This document shows positions 1 through 9,600 of a stretch of DNA of 64,000 nucleotides, one piece after another. This DNA comes from Mycobacterium marseillense. GTDB lineage: Bacteria > Actinomycetota > Actinomycetes > Mycobacteriales > Mycobacteriaceae. The notes beneath the pieces were generated by a model. It was given only the letters and a program-made list of their open reading frames with translations, was not told the DNA's origin and made no database searches. The stretch covers positions 1 to 64,000 of the forward strand of contig NZ_AP022584.1 of NCBI RefSeq assembly GCF_010731675.1, in the 5' to 3' direction. Numbering within the stretch: the first letter of the stretch is position 1; each line of letters begins with the position of its first letter. Made by a program: the position numbers and the translations under genes.

Positions 1-1337
1 GTCGAGCACCTGTCGACCAGCGCCGGCCCGGAACCAAGATCGAGCCGAGCCCGACCCGGATCAGCGCCCGATGGATCTGCTGGGCTCACCGCAGCTGGCC
101 TACCCGTCGATCCATGTCGCGGGCACCAACGGCAAGACCTCGGTGGCCCGGATGATCGACGCGCGATCACCGCGCTGCACCGGCGCACCGGGCGCACCAC
201 CAGCCCGCATCTGCAATCGGCGGTCGAGCGCATCTCGATCGATGCCTGCCGATCAGCCCGGCGCAGTACGTCGCGACCTACCGCGAGATCGAGCCGTTCG
301 TGCAGATGGTCGACGCCCAATCACAGGCCGCCGCTGGCCCGCCATGAGCAAGTTCGAGGTGCTGACCGCAATGGCCTTCGCCGCGTTCGCCGACGCCCCC
401 GTCGACGTCGCCGTGGTCGAAGTGGGCGGACGCTGGGACGCTACCAACGTGATCAACGCCCGGTGGCGGCCATCACCCCGATCGCCATCGACCACGTCGA
501 CTACCTCGGCGACGACCTCGCCGGCATCGCCGGGGAAAGGCCGGCATCATTACCAGGGCCCCGACGGCGCACCCGACACGTCGCGGTCATCGCCCGCCAG
601 GCACCCGAGGCGATGGAAGTGTTGTTGGCCCAAACCGTGCAGCCGACGCCGCGGCCCGCGAGGATTCGGAGTTCGCCGTGTTGGGCCGCCAGGTCGCGAT
701 CGGCGGACAGATGCTGCAGCTGCAGGGTCTCGGCGGAGTGTATTCCGACGTCTACCTCCCGCTGCACGGAGAACACCAGGCGCACAACGCGGCGCTGGCG
801 CTGGCCGCCGTCGAGGTTCTTCGGCGCCGGCGCGCAGCGTCAGCTCGACGTCGAGGCGGTTCGCGCGTTCGCCGCCGTCGCCAGCCCCGGCCGGCTGGAG
901 CGGATGCGCAACGCGCCCACGGTGTTCATCGACGCCGCGCACAATCCGGCCGGCGCGGCCGCGCTGGCCCAGACGCTGGCCGGCGAATTCGACTTCCGCT
1001 ACCTGGTCGGGGTGCTCAGCGTACTCACGGACAAGGACGTCGACGGCATCCTCGCCGCCCTGCAACCGGTGTTCGACGCCGTCGTGGTGACCCACAACGG
1101 GCGCCGCGGGCGCTCGACGTCGACTCGCTGGCCCTGGCGGCGCGCGAGACGTTCGGGCCTGACCGGGTGAGCACCGCCGAGACCCTGCGCGACGCCATCG
1201 ACGTCGCGACCGCGCTGGTCGACGACGCCGCGCTCGACGGGGACGCCGAGGACTTCTCGGGGACCGGGATCGTCATCACCGGCTCGGTCGTCACGGCCGG
1301 CGCGGCGCGGACCCTGTTCGGGCGTGATCCGCAGTGA
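1..1337 (+). pseudogene. folC: Folylpolyglutamate synthase / dihydrofolate synthase, 5'-partial and frame-disrupted
   Basis: Adds glutamate to dihydropteroate and folates in the cytoplasm (Mur ligase family). The window opens inside the gene. The ATP P-loop AGTNGKTSVARM lies near 118-155. SKFEVLTAMAFAAFADAPVD follows near 348, then GRWDATNVINA, DHVDYLG and, near 930, FIDAAHNPAGA. These pieces fall in different frames, so several small indels break the coding sequence, and only the last roughly 220 codons (from about 678, with further slips inside) lead to the TGA at 1335-1337. Neighbouring genes, essential ones included, show the same damage, so sequencing error is more likely than true decay. 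The last codons overlap the GTG start of the next gene (GTGA), which suggests translational coupling. Confidence 0.9.
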
Positions 1338-1683
1338 CCGACCAGGACCGGCCCGACCCCTGGCGCAGCTTCGGCGCGGTGATGGCCCTGACGCTGTTTC
1401 TGGAAGCGATCGTGGTGCTGCTGGCGATCCCGGTGGTGGGTGCGGTCGGTGGCGGCCTGACGACGGCGTCGCTGACCTACCTGATCGGCTTGGCCGTGCT
1501 GCTGATCCTGATGGGCGGGGTGCAGCGCAAACCGTGGGCCATCTGGGCCAACCTCGGCGTTCAGGTGATCCTCCTCGCGGGCTTCGCGGTCTATCCCGGT
1601 GTGGGGTTCATCGGCGTGCTGTTCACCGGGCTGTGGGTTTGATCGCCTACTTCCGGGCTGAGGTTCGGCGCCGTCAGCAGTGA
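1334..1683 (+). pseudogene. DUF4233 small integral membrane protein, frameshifted near the end
   Basis: Short hydrophobic protein of unknown function, recognised as the DUF4233 protein that sits between folC and ndk in mycobacteria (Rv2446c in M. tuberculosis). The readable part has about 102 residues: a polar N-terminus (MTDQDRPDPWRSF) and three to four membrane segments. The frame closes early at 1642. Restoring one T to the run at 1638-1640 extends it as LIAYFRAEVRRRQQ to a stop at 1681-1683, the expected C-terminus for the family. GTG at 1334 overlaps the folC stop. The function cannot be deduced, but conservation next to folC suggests an operon partner. Confidence 0.8.
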
Positions 1684-1723
1684 GGACGGCGGCGCTCACC
1701 CGCCGCGTTCGCACCTGGTTATG

Positions 1724-1739
1724 TACGCTGTCCGCCGTG
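1724..1739 (+). promoter_or_regulatory. Candidate leaderless promoter of ndk
   Basis: A TAnnnT-type -10 hexamer (TACGCT, 1724-1729) lies 7 nt before the GTG start of ndk at 1737. Transcription would therefore begin at or next to the start codon, a leaderless arrangement common in mycobacteria. No good -35 is visible. Inferred from spacing only. Confidence 0.35.
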
Positions 1740-2139
1740 ACCGAACGGACATTGGTACTGATCAAGCCGGACGGCGTCCAGCGACAGCTGGTGGGGAGAT
1801 CATCGCCCGCATTGAGCGAAAAGCCTCACCATCGCCGCGCTGGAACTCCGGCACGTCAGCCAAGATCTCGCCGCCCAGCATTACGCGGAACATGAGGGCA
1901 AGCCCTTCTTCGAGTCGTTGCTGGAATTCATCACCTCGGGCCCGTGGTCGCGGCCATCGTCGAGGGACCGCGGGCGATCGCGGCGTTTCGGCAGCTCGCA
2001 GGCGGTACCGACCCGGTCGAGAAGGCGATCCCGGGCACGATCCGCGGCGATCTCGGGCTGGAGACGCAGTCTCGTGCACGGCTCGGATTCGATCGAGTCG
2101 GCCAAGCGGGAAATCGCGCTCTGGTTTCCCGGCGCCTGA
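1737..2139 (+). pseudogene. ndk: Nucleoside diphosphate kinase, frame-disrupted
   Basis: Transfers the gamma phosphate between nucleoside triphosphates and diphosphates through a phospho-histidine. The start reads VTERTLVLIKPDGVQRQLVG from GTG 1737, a classic NDK N-terminus. The frame then slips at the G run 1793-1796 and again near 1822 (AAAAGCC where AAAAGGCC is expected). Later pieces, including [29 protein letters not shown] and the terminal FPGA, match the family. The span is 403 bp against about 411 for a 136-residue enzyme, so several bases are missing. The active-site HGSDS motif is readable near 2078. Probably an intact gene damaged by base-calling. Confidence 0.9.
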
Positions 2140-2479
2140 GCTGCGACGATCGGTCGCACGCCGCGGCGCTGACCGGATCCGCCCCAGCCGGGCTTCCTCA
2201 GGTGTGGGTTGGCCGCCTACGTGATGTGGGATACTGATCTCGGGTGAACGTCGCCGGACCGGCGTCAGACACCCGAATGAAGACTTAGACAAGCGCGACC
2301 ATAGCCCCGTCGCCTTGGTTCGCTGCATGTCAGGCCGTCATTCAGCACGGCGCCGAGTGGGTTCTAACCTGAGCCGCTCGGGGCGAGACCATCACAAGCC
2401 CGGGAGAAGTGACCCGGGCCCATAGCGAAGCTCGCGTGGCCGCGTCGAAAAGACGCGCCCGGGGGCTTGAGGAGAATAC
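2140..2479 (+). promoter_or_regulatory. Promoter and long 5' leader of rne
   Basis: This 340-bp gap holds no gene. A promoter candidate is TTGGCC at 2209-2214 with GATACT at 2230-2235, giving transcription from about 2242 and a leader of roughly 240 nt before the GTG of rne at 2480. Long rne leaders are known in bacteria, where RNase E autoregulates its own mRNA, and I recall them in mycobacteria. A second, closer candidate is TTCAGC 2341-2346 with TAACCT 2365-2370 (18-nt spacer). GAGGAG just before 2480 serves as ribosome-binding site. Several GC-rich self-complementary stretches (about 2390-2465) could fold. Confidence 0.45.
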
Positions 2480-5353
2480 GTGGTAGACGGTGCACCAACT
2501 GCAGACCCATCAGAAGAATCGACCCGGCCCGAGGAGTTGCCCGACCGGTTGAGGGTCCATTCGCTGGCCCGAACGCTGGGAACCACCAGCAAGCGGGTGC
2601 TGGACGCGCTCAGCGAACTGGACGGGCGGATCCGCAGCGCACATTCCACCGTGGACCGCGCCGAGGCGGTGCGGGTGCGTGACCTGCTGGCCGCCCAACC
2701 CCAGGAACCCCCGGAAAATGCCGGCGATACGGCCGCCGAGGTCGTCGCCGCCGAAAACGCTGGCGAACCCGAATCCCGGCTGATGCTGGAAACCCGACAG
2801 TGCCGCCGAGCGCCGCATTACATGCCGCTCTTCGTCGCGCCCCAGCCGCTCGACAGCGACGACGACAGCGGCAACGACGACGAGGGCGCTGACTCCGACG
2901 ATTCCGACAGCGACAGCGACGACGACGAGGACCAGGCCGATCGGTCGCCGAACCGGCGCCGCCGTCGCGGTCGTCGGGGCCGCGGCCGCGGGCGCGGCGA
3001 GCAGGGCGGACCAGAGGGCAACGACGGCGACGACGACGAGGCGCCGGGCCGGGGCAAGAAGGGCGCCCAGTCCGACTCCGGTGATTCCGATGACGCCGAC
3101 GACGAGGACTCCGACGACGGCGACGACCCGATGGCGGTGACGACGGTTCGGCCGATGGCGGCAACCGCCGCCGCCGCAGGCGCCGGCGGCGCAAATCCGG
3201 ATCGGGCGACGACAACGACGAGACGTCATCGCCCGACGATCCGCCGAACACGGTGGTGCACGAGCGGCCGCCCCGTAGCGGCAAGAGCGGCGGCGCAGAT
3301 GACTCCGCCAGCTCGAACAACGAGATCAAAGGCATCAACGGCTCGACGCGCCTGGAGGCCAAGCGGCAACGGCGCCGGGATGGCCGCGACGCCGGACGCC
3401 GCCGCCCGCCGGTGCTGACCGAGGCGGAATTCCTGGCCCGCCGCGAGGCCGTCGAGCGCGTCATGGTCGTCCGCGACCGCGTCCGCAGCGAGCCGCCGCA
3501 CCAGGGCTCGCGGTATACCCAGATCGCGGTTCTCGAGGACGGCATCGTCGTCGAGCACTTCGTCACCTCGGCCGCGTCGGCCTCCCTGGTGGGCAACATC
3601 TACCTCGGCATCGTGCAGAACGTGCTGCCCTCGATGGAGGCGGCCTTCGTCGACATCGGCCGCGGCCGCAACGGCGTGCTCTACGCCGGCGAGGTCAACT
3701 GGGAAGCCGCCGGACTGGGCGGATCCGACCGCAAGATCGAACAGGCGCTCAAGCCCGGCGACTATGTCGTCGTCCAGGTCAGCAAGGACCCGGTCGGGCA
3801 CAAGGCGCGCGGCTCACCACCCAGGTGTCATTGGCGGGCCGCTACCTGGTCTACGTGCCGGGGGCGTCGTCGACAGGGATCAGCCGCAAGCTGCCCGACA
3901 CCGAACGCCAGCGGCTCAAGGAGATCCTGCGCGAGGTGGTGCCGTCCGACGCGGGGTGATCATCGGACCGCGTCCGAGGGCGTCAAGGAAGACGACATCC
4001 GCAACGACGTCACCCGCCTGCAGGAGCGCTGGAAGCAAATCGAGGCCAAGGCCATCGAGATCAGGAGAAGGCCGCCGGCGCCGCCGTGGCCCTCTACGAA
4101 GAGCCCGACGTGCTGGTCAAGGTCATCCGTGACCTGTTCAACGAGGACTTCGCCGGCTTGGTGGTCTCCGGTGACGAGGCCTGGAACACCATCAACGAAT
4201 ACGTGAATTCCGTTGCGCCCGACCTGGTTTCGAAGCTGAGCAAGTACGAGCCGCCCGCCGGGCCGGACGCTCGGGCGGACCGGACGTGTTCGCCGTGCAC
4301 CGGATCGACGAGCAGCTGGCCAAGGCGATGGACCGCAAGGTCTGGCTGCCCTCGGGCGGCACCCTGGTGATCGACCGGACCGAGGCGATGACCGTGGTCG
4401 ACGTCAACACCGGCAAGTTCACCGGCTCCGGGGGCAACCTCGAGCAGACCGTCACCAAGAACAACCTCGAGGCGGCCGAGGAGATCGTGCGCCAACTGCG
4501 GCTGCGCGACATCGGCGGCATCGTCGTCATCGACTTCATCGACATGGTGCTGGAATCCAACCGCGATCTGGTGCTGCGCCGGCTCACCGAGGCGCTGGCC
4601 CGCGACCGCACCCGCCATCAGGTGTCGGAGGTGACGTCGCTCGGTTTGGTGCAGCTGACCCGCAAGCGGTTGGGCACCGGGCTGGTCGAGGCCTTCTCGA
4701 CGTCGTGCCCGAACTGCGGAGGCCGCGGCATCTTGCACACCGACCCGGTGGATTCGGCCCCGTCGAACGGCCGCAAGTCCGAGTCCGGGGCCGCCGGGCC
4801 GGCGCAAGAAGAACAAGGCCGAGGAGCCGGCGGTGGCCAAGGTGCCCGCCCACTCGCCCGGCGAGCACCCGATGTTCAAGGCGATGGCGGCCGGTTCGTC
4901 GACGCAGGCCGCATCCGACGACGACGAATCCGACGAGGCCACCGAGGACGCCACCGACGAGTTCGACCGGAAGAAGCGGGCGCGCGAGAGGACGTCGCCG
5001 ACACCGACCAAGAGGACTTCGACGACACCGACGAGGATGCGGACGACGACGACTCGGACGACGACTCGGACGACTCGGATGACGACGACTCGGACGACGA
5101 CGACTCGGACGACGACGACTCGGACGACTCGGATGACGACGACGACCTCGATGACGAGGAAGACCTGGGTGACGACGACGAGGATCTCGAGCTAGACGAC
5201 GACGACCTGGACACCGAGGACTCCGACGATTCGGACGACTCGGACGGCGGGCAGGGTTCGGCTGCCGCGGGCCAGGGCGCTTCGGCCCCGTCTCGCCCCC
5301 GGCGCCGACGTGCGGCGGGCAGGCCCGCCGGACCGCCGATCCACGCGGACTGA
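2480..5353 (+). pseudogene. rne: Ribonuclease E/G, frame-disrupted copy
   Basis: Endoribonuclease that initiates mRNA decay and processes rRNA and tRNA; cytoplasmic. From GTG 2480 the order is a conserved N-terminal segment (DRLRVHSLARTLGT), an acidic Asp/Ser stretch, an Arg-rich block near 2950, then the S1/RNase E catalytic core (EAEFLARREAVERVMVVRDR, LPSMEAAFVDIGRGRNGVLY, VIDRTEAMTVVDVNTGKFTG, IGGIVVIDFIDM, RHQVSEVTSLGLVQLTRKR). The Zn-link CPNCGGRGI lies near 4710, and a very acidic tail ends in Arg-rich GRPAGPP. The core sits in the middle, as in other actinobacterial RNase E. Frame slips occur at the C run 3127-3129 and near 3806, 3955, 4065, 4280 and 4795-4990. The gene is essential in mycobacteria, so these are almost surely sequence errors. 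Confidence 0.92.
5040..5150 (+). repeat. Short-period GAC/TCG tandem repeat in the RNase E tail
   Basis: About 110 bp of near-perfect repetition of a 12-15 bp unit (GACGACGACTCG and variants) encodes runs of Asp broken by Ser. It is a protein low-complexity region, not a CRISPR or intergenic element, and is prone to length change by slippage. Confidence 0.8.
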
Positions 5354-5375
5354 GCGCTGACAGCCAGTGTCCGGT

Positions 5376-5405
5376 TTGACCCTGTAGCCGCTGGTCACGT
5401 ACCCT
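5376..5405 (+). promoter_or_regulatory. Sigma-A-type promoter for rplU-rpmA-obg
   Basis: TTGACC at 5376-5381 and TACCCT at 5400-5405 with an 18-nt spacer lie in the 210-bp gap after rne. The -10 fits the mycobacterial TAnnnT pattern. Transcription would start near 5412, leaving a leader of about 150 nt before rplU, long enough for ribosomal-protein feedback. Inferred from sequence only. Confidence 0.5.
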
Positions 5406-5563
5406 TGGACAGTTGTCGTCAGGCCGGGCGACTAAGCTTTGGCCGGCGGCAGCGGGACTCCCGGGGAATCGGCGCAGACCCGCAACCCAGACCCACCACG
5501 TGCACCGCGGCTGGTTCGCGCGCGACGCGCCGAGCAGCGGCTAGAAGAAGGAGCAGAGCAACG

Positions 5564-5870
5564 ATGGCGACCTACGCAATCGTCAAGACGGGCGGCAAGC
5601 AGTACAAGGTCGCCGTCGGGGACGTGGTCAAGGTCGAGAAGCTCGAGTCTCCAGGTTCCAACGTGTCGCTGCCGGTCGCACTGGTGGTGGACGGCGCCAG
5701 GTGACCACCGACGCGGCCGCGCTGGCCAAGGTCGCGGTCACCGGCGAGGTGCTCGAGCACACCAAGGCCCCAAGATCCGCATCCACAAGTTCAAGAACAA
5801 GACCGGCTACCACAAGCGTCAGGGCCACCGTCAGCAGCTGACGGTCCTGAAGGTCACCGGCATCAAGTAG
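5564..5870 (+). pseudogene. rplU: 50S ribosomal protein L21, two one-base deletions
   Basis: Structural protein of the large ribosomal subunit that binds 23S rRNA. ATG 5564 follows a strong Shine-Dalgarno sequence (GAAGAAGGAGC). The protein begins [20 protein letters not shown], typical of L21, and ends [18 protein letters not shown] at the stop 5868-5870. The frame breaks twice: GG at 5700-5701 where VDGARVTTDA needs GGG, and GG at 5766-5767 where [11 protein letters not shown] needs GGG. Adding both bases gives a normal product of about 102 residues. The protein is essential in mycobacteria, which makes this one of the clearest signs that the region contains homopolymer errors. Confidence 0.95.
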
Positions 5871-5883
5871 TAAAGGCGAAGAC

Positions 5884-6150
5884 ATGGCACACAAGAAGGG
5901 CGCTTCCAGCTCGCGCAACGGTCGCGATTCCGCCGCACAGCGGCTGGGTGTGAAGCGATTCGGCGGCCAGGTCGTCAAGGCCGGCGAGATCATCGTTCGC
6001 CAGCGCGGCACCAAGTTCCACCCGGGCGTCGGTGTCGGGCGCGGCGGCGACGACACGTTGTTCGCCAAGGAAGCCGGCGCCGTCGAATTCGGAATCAAGC
6101 GCGGCCGCAAGACCGTCAACATCGTCGCGGCCGGGCAAAGCACCGACTGA
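5884..6150 (+). CDS. rpmA: 50S ribosomal protein L27
   Basis: Large-subunit protein near the peptidyl-transferase centre. The 88 residues begin [20 protein letters not shown], with the usual conserved block [20 protein letters not shown] and [16 protein letters not shown]. Length matches the family. It starts 13 bp after rplU and is followed 90 bp later by obg, the usual rplU-rpmA-obg operon. Unlike its neighbours it has no frame damage. The GGCGAAGAC just before ATG is a modest ribosome-binding site. Confidence 0.97.
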   Translation: MAHKKGASSSRNGRDSAAQRLGVKRFGGQVVKAGEIIVRQRGTKFHPGVGVGRGGDDTLFAKEAGAVEFGIKRGRKTVNIVAAGQSTD

Positions 6151-6240
6151 GCGCCCCGAGCGTGCACCCACTGCGATAATTCGAGGCAATTCTCGCAGTA
6201 GCCGCATGCTCGGCGAGCGAGACGGGTGAGAGGACCCACG

Positions 6241-7735
6241 ATGCCTCGGTTCGTCGACCGCGTCGTCATCCATGCGCGCGCCGGTTCCGGGGGGCAATGG
6301 TTGCGCCTCGGTCCATCGCGAGAAGTTCAAAAGCCGTTGGGCGGTCCCGACGGCGGCAACGGCGGACGCGGCGGCAGCATCGTCTTCGTCGTCGATCCCC
6401 AGGTTCACACCCTGCTGGACTTCCATTTCCATCCGCACGTCACCGCGCCGTCCGGCAAGCAGGGGATGGGCAGCAACCGCGACGGCGCCGCCGGTGCCGA
6501 CCTGGAAGTCAAGGTCCCCGACGGCACCGTCGTCCTCGATGAGGACGGCAGGCTGCTGGCCGACCTGGTCGGCGCGGGCACCCGCTTCGAAGCCGCCGCC
6601 GGTGGTCGCGGCGGGCTGGCAACGCCGCGCTCGCCTCGCGCGCACGCAAGGCTCCCGGGTTTGCGCTGCTGGGCGAACAGGGCCAGACCCGTGACCTGAC
6701 GCTGGAGCTCAAGACCGTCGCCGATGCCGGCCTGATCGGCTTCCCGTCGGCCGGCAAGTCGTCGCTGGTGTCCACCATCTCGGCGGCCAAACCCAAGATC
6801 GCCGACTACCCGTTCACCACGCTGGTGCCCAACCTCGGCGTGGTGTCGGCGGGCGAGCACACCTTCACCGTCGCCGACGTGCCCGGTCTGATCCCCGGCG
6901 CCTCGCAGGCCGCGGCCTGGGCCTGGACTTCCTGCGGCACATCGAGCGATGCGCCGTGCTGGTGCATGTCGTCGACTGCGCCACCGCCGAGCCCGGCCGG
7001 GACCCGATCTCCGATATCGACGCATTGGAGGCCGAGCTCGCCGCGTATACGCCCACGCTGCAGGGGATGCCACGCTGGGTGATCTCGCCGAGCGGCCCCG
7101 CGCGGTGGTGCTCAACAAGATCGACGTCCCGAGGCGCGCGAACTCGCCGAGTTCGTCCTCGACGAGATCGCCGAGCGCGGTTGGCCGGTGTTCCTCGTGT
7201 CGACGGTCGCGCGTGAAGGTTTGCAGGCATTGATCTTTGGGCTGTGGAAGATGATCGCGGAATACAAGGCCGCCCAGCCGGAGATCGTGCCGCGCCGCCC
7301 GGTGATCCGGCCGGTCCCCATCGACGACAGCGGTTTTCGCGTTGAGCCGGACCCGGAGCAGCCGGGTGCCTTCGTGGTCAGCGGTGCGCGGCCCGAACGC
7401 TGGGTGCGCCAGACCAACTTCGACAACGACGAGGCGGTGGGGTATCTCGGCGACCGCCTGGCGCGCCTCGGGTTGAGGAGGAATTGCTGCGGCTGGGTGC
7501 CCGCCCGGGATGCGAAGTGACCATCGGCGAAATGACGTTCGATTGGGAGCCGCAAACGCCTGCGGGACAACAGGTTGCGCTGTCGGGCAGGGGGACCGAC
7601 GCGCGCCTCGAGCGCAGCGAGCGCGTCGGCGCCGCGGAGCGGCAAGCCCGCCGGCAGCGGCGCGCCGGCGACGATGCAGAGCGCGGCGATGCCGAGGAGC
7701 GGCGCAGAACCAGAGAGCGCGGTGAGGAGTCGTGA
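6241..7735 (+). pseudogene. obg: Obg family GTPase (CgtA), frame-disrupted
   Basis: Ribosome-associated GTPase of 50S assembly and stress control. ATG 6241 gives [18 protein letters not shown], the start of the glycine-rich Obg fold. The G domain shows G1 GFPSAGKSS near 6739, the switch and G3 region DVPGLIPGA near 6880, and G4 NKIDVP near 7110. The C-terminal OCT domain ([45 protein letters not shown]) follows, with a basic/acidic extension to TGA 7733-7735. Frame slips include an extra G in the run 6289-6294 and losses near 6622, 6910 and 7070-7130. Essential in most bacteria, so error is more likely than loss. Overlaps the proposed proB start. Confidence 0.93.
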
Positions 7736-8828
7736 CCGCCCAGCGCGACGCGATCCGGAAGCGCGCAGCCTGGTGGTCAAGGTGGGCACCAACGCGTTGA
7801 CCACCGAGGCCGGGGTGTTCGACGCCGGCCGGCTGGCCGGCCTCGCCGACGCGATCGAGGCGCGGATGAAGGCGGGCAACGTCGTCATCGTGTCCTCCGG
7901 TGCCATCGCCGCCGGCATCGAGCCGCTGGGATTGTCCCGTCGCCCCAGGGATTTGGCGACGAAGCAGGCCGCAGCCAGCGTCGGTCAGGTCGCACTGGTG
8001 AATTCCTGGAGCGCGGCGTTCGGCCGCTACGGCCGCACGGTCGGGCAGGTGCTGCTCAGCGCGCACGACATCTCGATGCGCGCCCAGCACACCAACGCTC
8101 AGCGCACGCTGGACCGACTGCGGGCACTGCATGCGGTGGCGATCGTCAACGAGAACGACACGGTGGCCACCAACGAGATCCGGTTCGGCGACAACGACCG
8201 GCTTTCGGCGCTGGTGGCGCACCTGATCGGCGCCGAGGCGCTGGTGTTGTTGTCCGACATCGACGGGCTGTACAACTCCGATCCGCGCAAAACCCAAGGC
8301 GCGCAGTTCATTCCGGAGGTATCGGGGTCGGCGGACCTGGTCGACGTGATCGCCGGGCCCGGCAGCGATCTGGGTACCGGCGGCATGACCTCGAAGATGT
8401 CGTCGGCGCTGCTGGCCGCCGACGCCGGCGTGCCGGTGCTGGCCGCGGCGGCCGACGCCGCGACCGCGCTCACCGACGCGTCGGTCGGCACGGTCTTCGC
8501 CGCGCGCCCGGCGCGGATGTCGGCGCGGCGGTTCTGGGTGCGATACGCCGCGGAGGCGGCCGGCGCGCTGACGCTCGATGAAGGGGCGGTGCGCGCCGTC
8601 GTCGGGCAGCGCCGCTCGCTGCTGCCCGCGGGGATCACCGCGGTATCCGGCCGGTTCTTCGGCGGCGACGTCGTCGAATTGCGGGGGCCGGACGCGGCGA
8701 TGGTGGCCCGCGGCGTGGTCGCCTACGACGTGACCGAACTCCTCACCATGATGGGCCGCTCCACCAGCGAGCTGCCCGGCGACCTGCGCAGGCCCGCCGT
8801 GCACGCCGACGACCTGGTGGCGGTGTAA
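7722..8828 (+). CDS. proB: Glutamate 5-kinase
   Basis: First enzyme of proline synthesis, phosphorylating L-glutamate in the cytoplasm. The kinase domain ([94 protein letters not shown]) is followed by a C-terminal PUA domain ([20 protein letters not shown]), about 368 residues in all. The start is uncertain: GTG 7722 stays in frame, but GTG 7732 in another frame gives the family-like [10 protein letters not shown] one-base error near 7750 may therefore hide the true start. proA lies 10 kb downstream. The gene follows obg with overlapping ends, as in M. tuberculosis. Confidence 0.93.
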   Translation: MRSRDRPARRDPEARSLVVKVGTNALTTEAGVFDAGRLAGLADAIEARMKAGNVVIVSSGAIAAGIEPLGLSRRPRDLATKQAAASVGQVALVNSWSAAFGRYGRTVGQVLLSAHDISMRAQHTNAQRTLDRLRALHAVAIVNENDTVATNEIRFGDNDRLSALVAHLIGAEALVLLSDIDGLYNSDPRKTQGAQFIPEVSGSADLVDVIAGPGSDLGTGGMTSKMSSALLAADAGVPVLAAAADAATALTDASVGTVFAARPARMSARRFWVRYAAEAAGALTLDEGAVRAVVGQRRSLLPAGITAVSGRFFGGDVVELRGPDAAMVARGVVAYDVTELLTMMGRSTSELPGDLRRPAVHADDLVAV

Positions 8829-8846
8829 CGTCTGCTCGCGCCAGGG

Positions 8847-9495
8847 TCAGTGCGCCGAAGTTGGCTTGAGATACAGTGCGCCCCAGACGATCTCGGCGAG
8901 TGTGGCAGCCAGCTCGGCGTCGTAGTCGGGCGGTTGCACAGGTAGGTTCTGCTGGCAGGCGCGCTCGACCATCCAGGTCAGCGCGCTGGCCGTGGTCAGC
9001 GGCGCCAGCTCGGGGCGGATCGAGCCCTCGGCCTGGCCCGCTTCGATGACCCGGGTGAGCTGCTCGGAGATGCCGGTCAGCAGCTCGCGATACGTTTCCC
9101 CGGTCGGTGGGTCGTAGGCGGCCATCTCGTTGAGCGCGACCAGCACCGCTTGATGGCGTCGATAGGTGGCGATGATGCTGCTCATCGCCGTGCGCACGTC
9201 GTCGGGTCGTGCGCCCGGCGACGGTCCACCAGCGCCGTGCGCCGTCGGTCAGGTCGCCGAACACTTGGCCCGCGAGCCGGCGCAGCAGATGGCCCTTGTC
9301 CTCGAAGTAGATGTAGAAGCTGGCGCGGGAGATGCCCGCCTCCCCGGAGAGCCGATCCACGCTGAGCTCGGTAAAGCTCGCGCCGTCGCGCATCAGCCGT
9401 TCGGTGGCATCCAGCAGCCGGCGCTCCATCTGTTCGCGCCGCTGCTCGCGCGCCACGCTTCGGTGGCCCTGCGGCTTGCGAGTGAGCGACGGCAT
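8847..9495 (-). pseudogene. TetR-family transcriptional regulator, single frameshift
   Basis: Probable local repressor of the divergent P450 gene. From ATG 9495 the N-terminal helix-turn-helix reads RREQMERRLLDATERLMRDG, ELSVDRLSGEAGISRASFYI, YFEDKGHLLRRLAGQ, clear TetR hallmarks. After a slip near 9215 the rest continues as MSSIIATYRRHQAVLVALNE and a helical ligand domain ending GALYLKPTSAH at 8847. The joined length is about 215 residues, normal for TetR. A perfect inverted repeat lies 34 bp upstream in the shared gap. The ligand is unknown; lipid or steroid-like molecules are common for TetR proteins paired with P450s in mycobacteria. Confidence 0.88.
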
Positions 9496-9528
9496 GCGCC
9501 GAGCATAACCGAGGTTCTGACATCTTGA

Positions 9529-9545
9529 CTAGACATACTGTCTAG
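9529..9545. promoter_or_regulatory. TetR operator, perfect 7-3-7 palindrome overlapping a promoter
   Basis: CTAGACA (9529-9535), TAC, TGTCTAG (9539-9545) is a perfect inverted repeat in the 105-bp gap between the divergent TetR and P450 genes. It overlaps TTGACT (9525-9530), a good -35 for the P450 gene with a weak -10 (CATATC, 9547-9552). A repressor bound here would block P450 transcription and could also regulate its own gene. Confidence 0.7.
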
Positions 9546-9600
9546 GCATATCGTCGCATGGAGTTTGTGACCGGCGTCATACAGGAGAGGATCAGCCGCC

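Noticed and set aside
5040..5150. Tandem repeats as a possible CRISPR array or minisatellite
   Set aside because: No unique spacers; the repeat is in frame within rne and encodes an acidic tail.
6405..8804. Long open frame of 799 codons on the minus strand over obg and proB
   Set aside because: It is a codon-bias shadow of real plus-strand genes with recognised motifs; the product is Arg/Gly/His-rich with no family resemblance.
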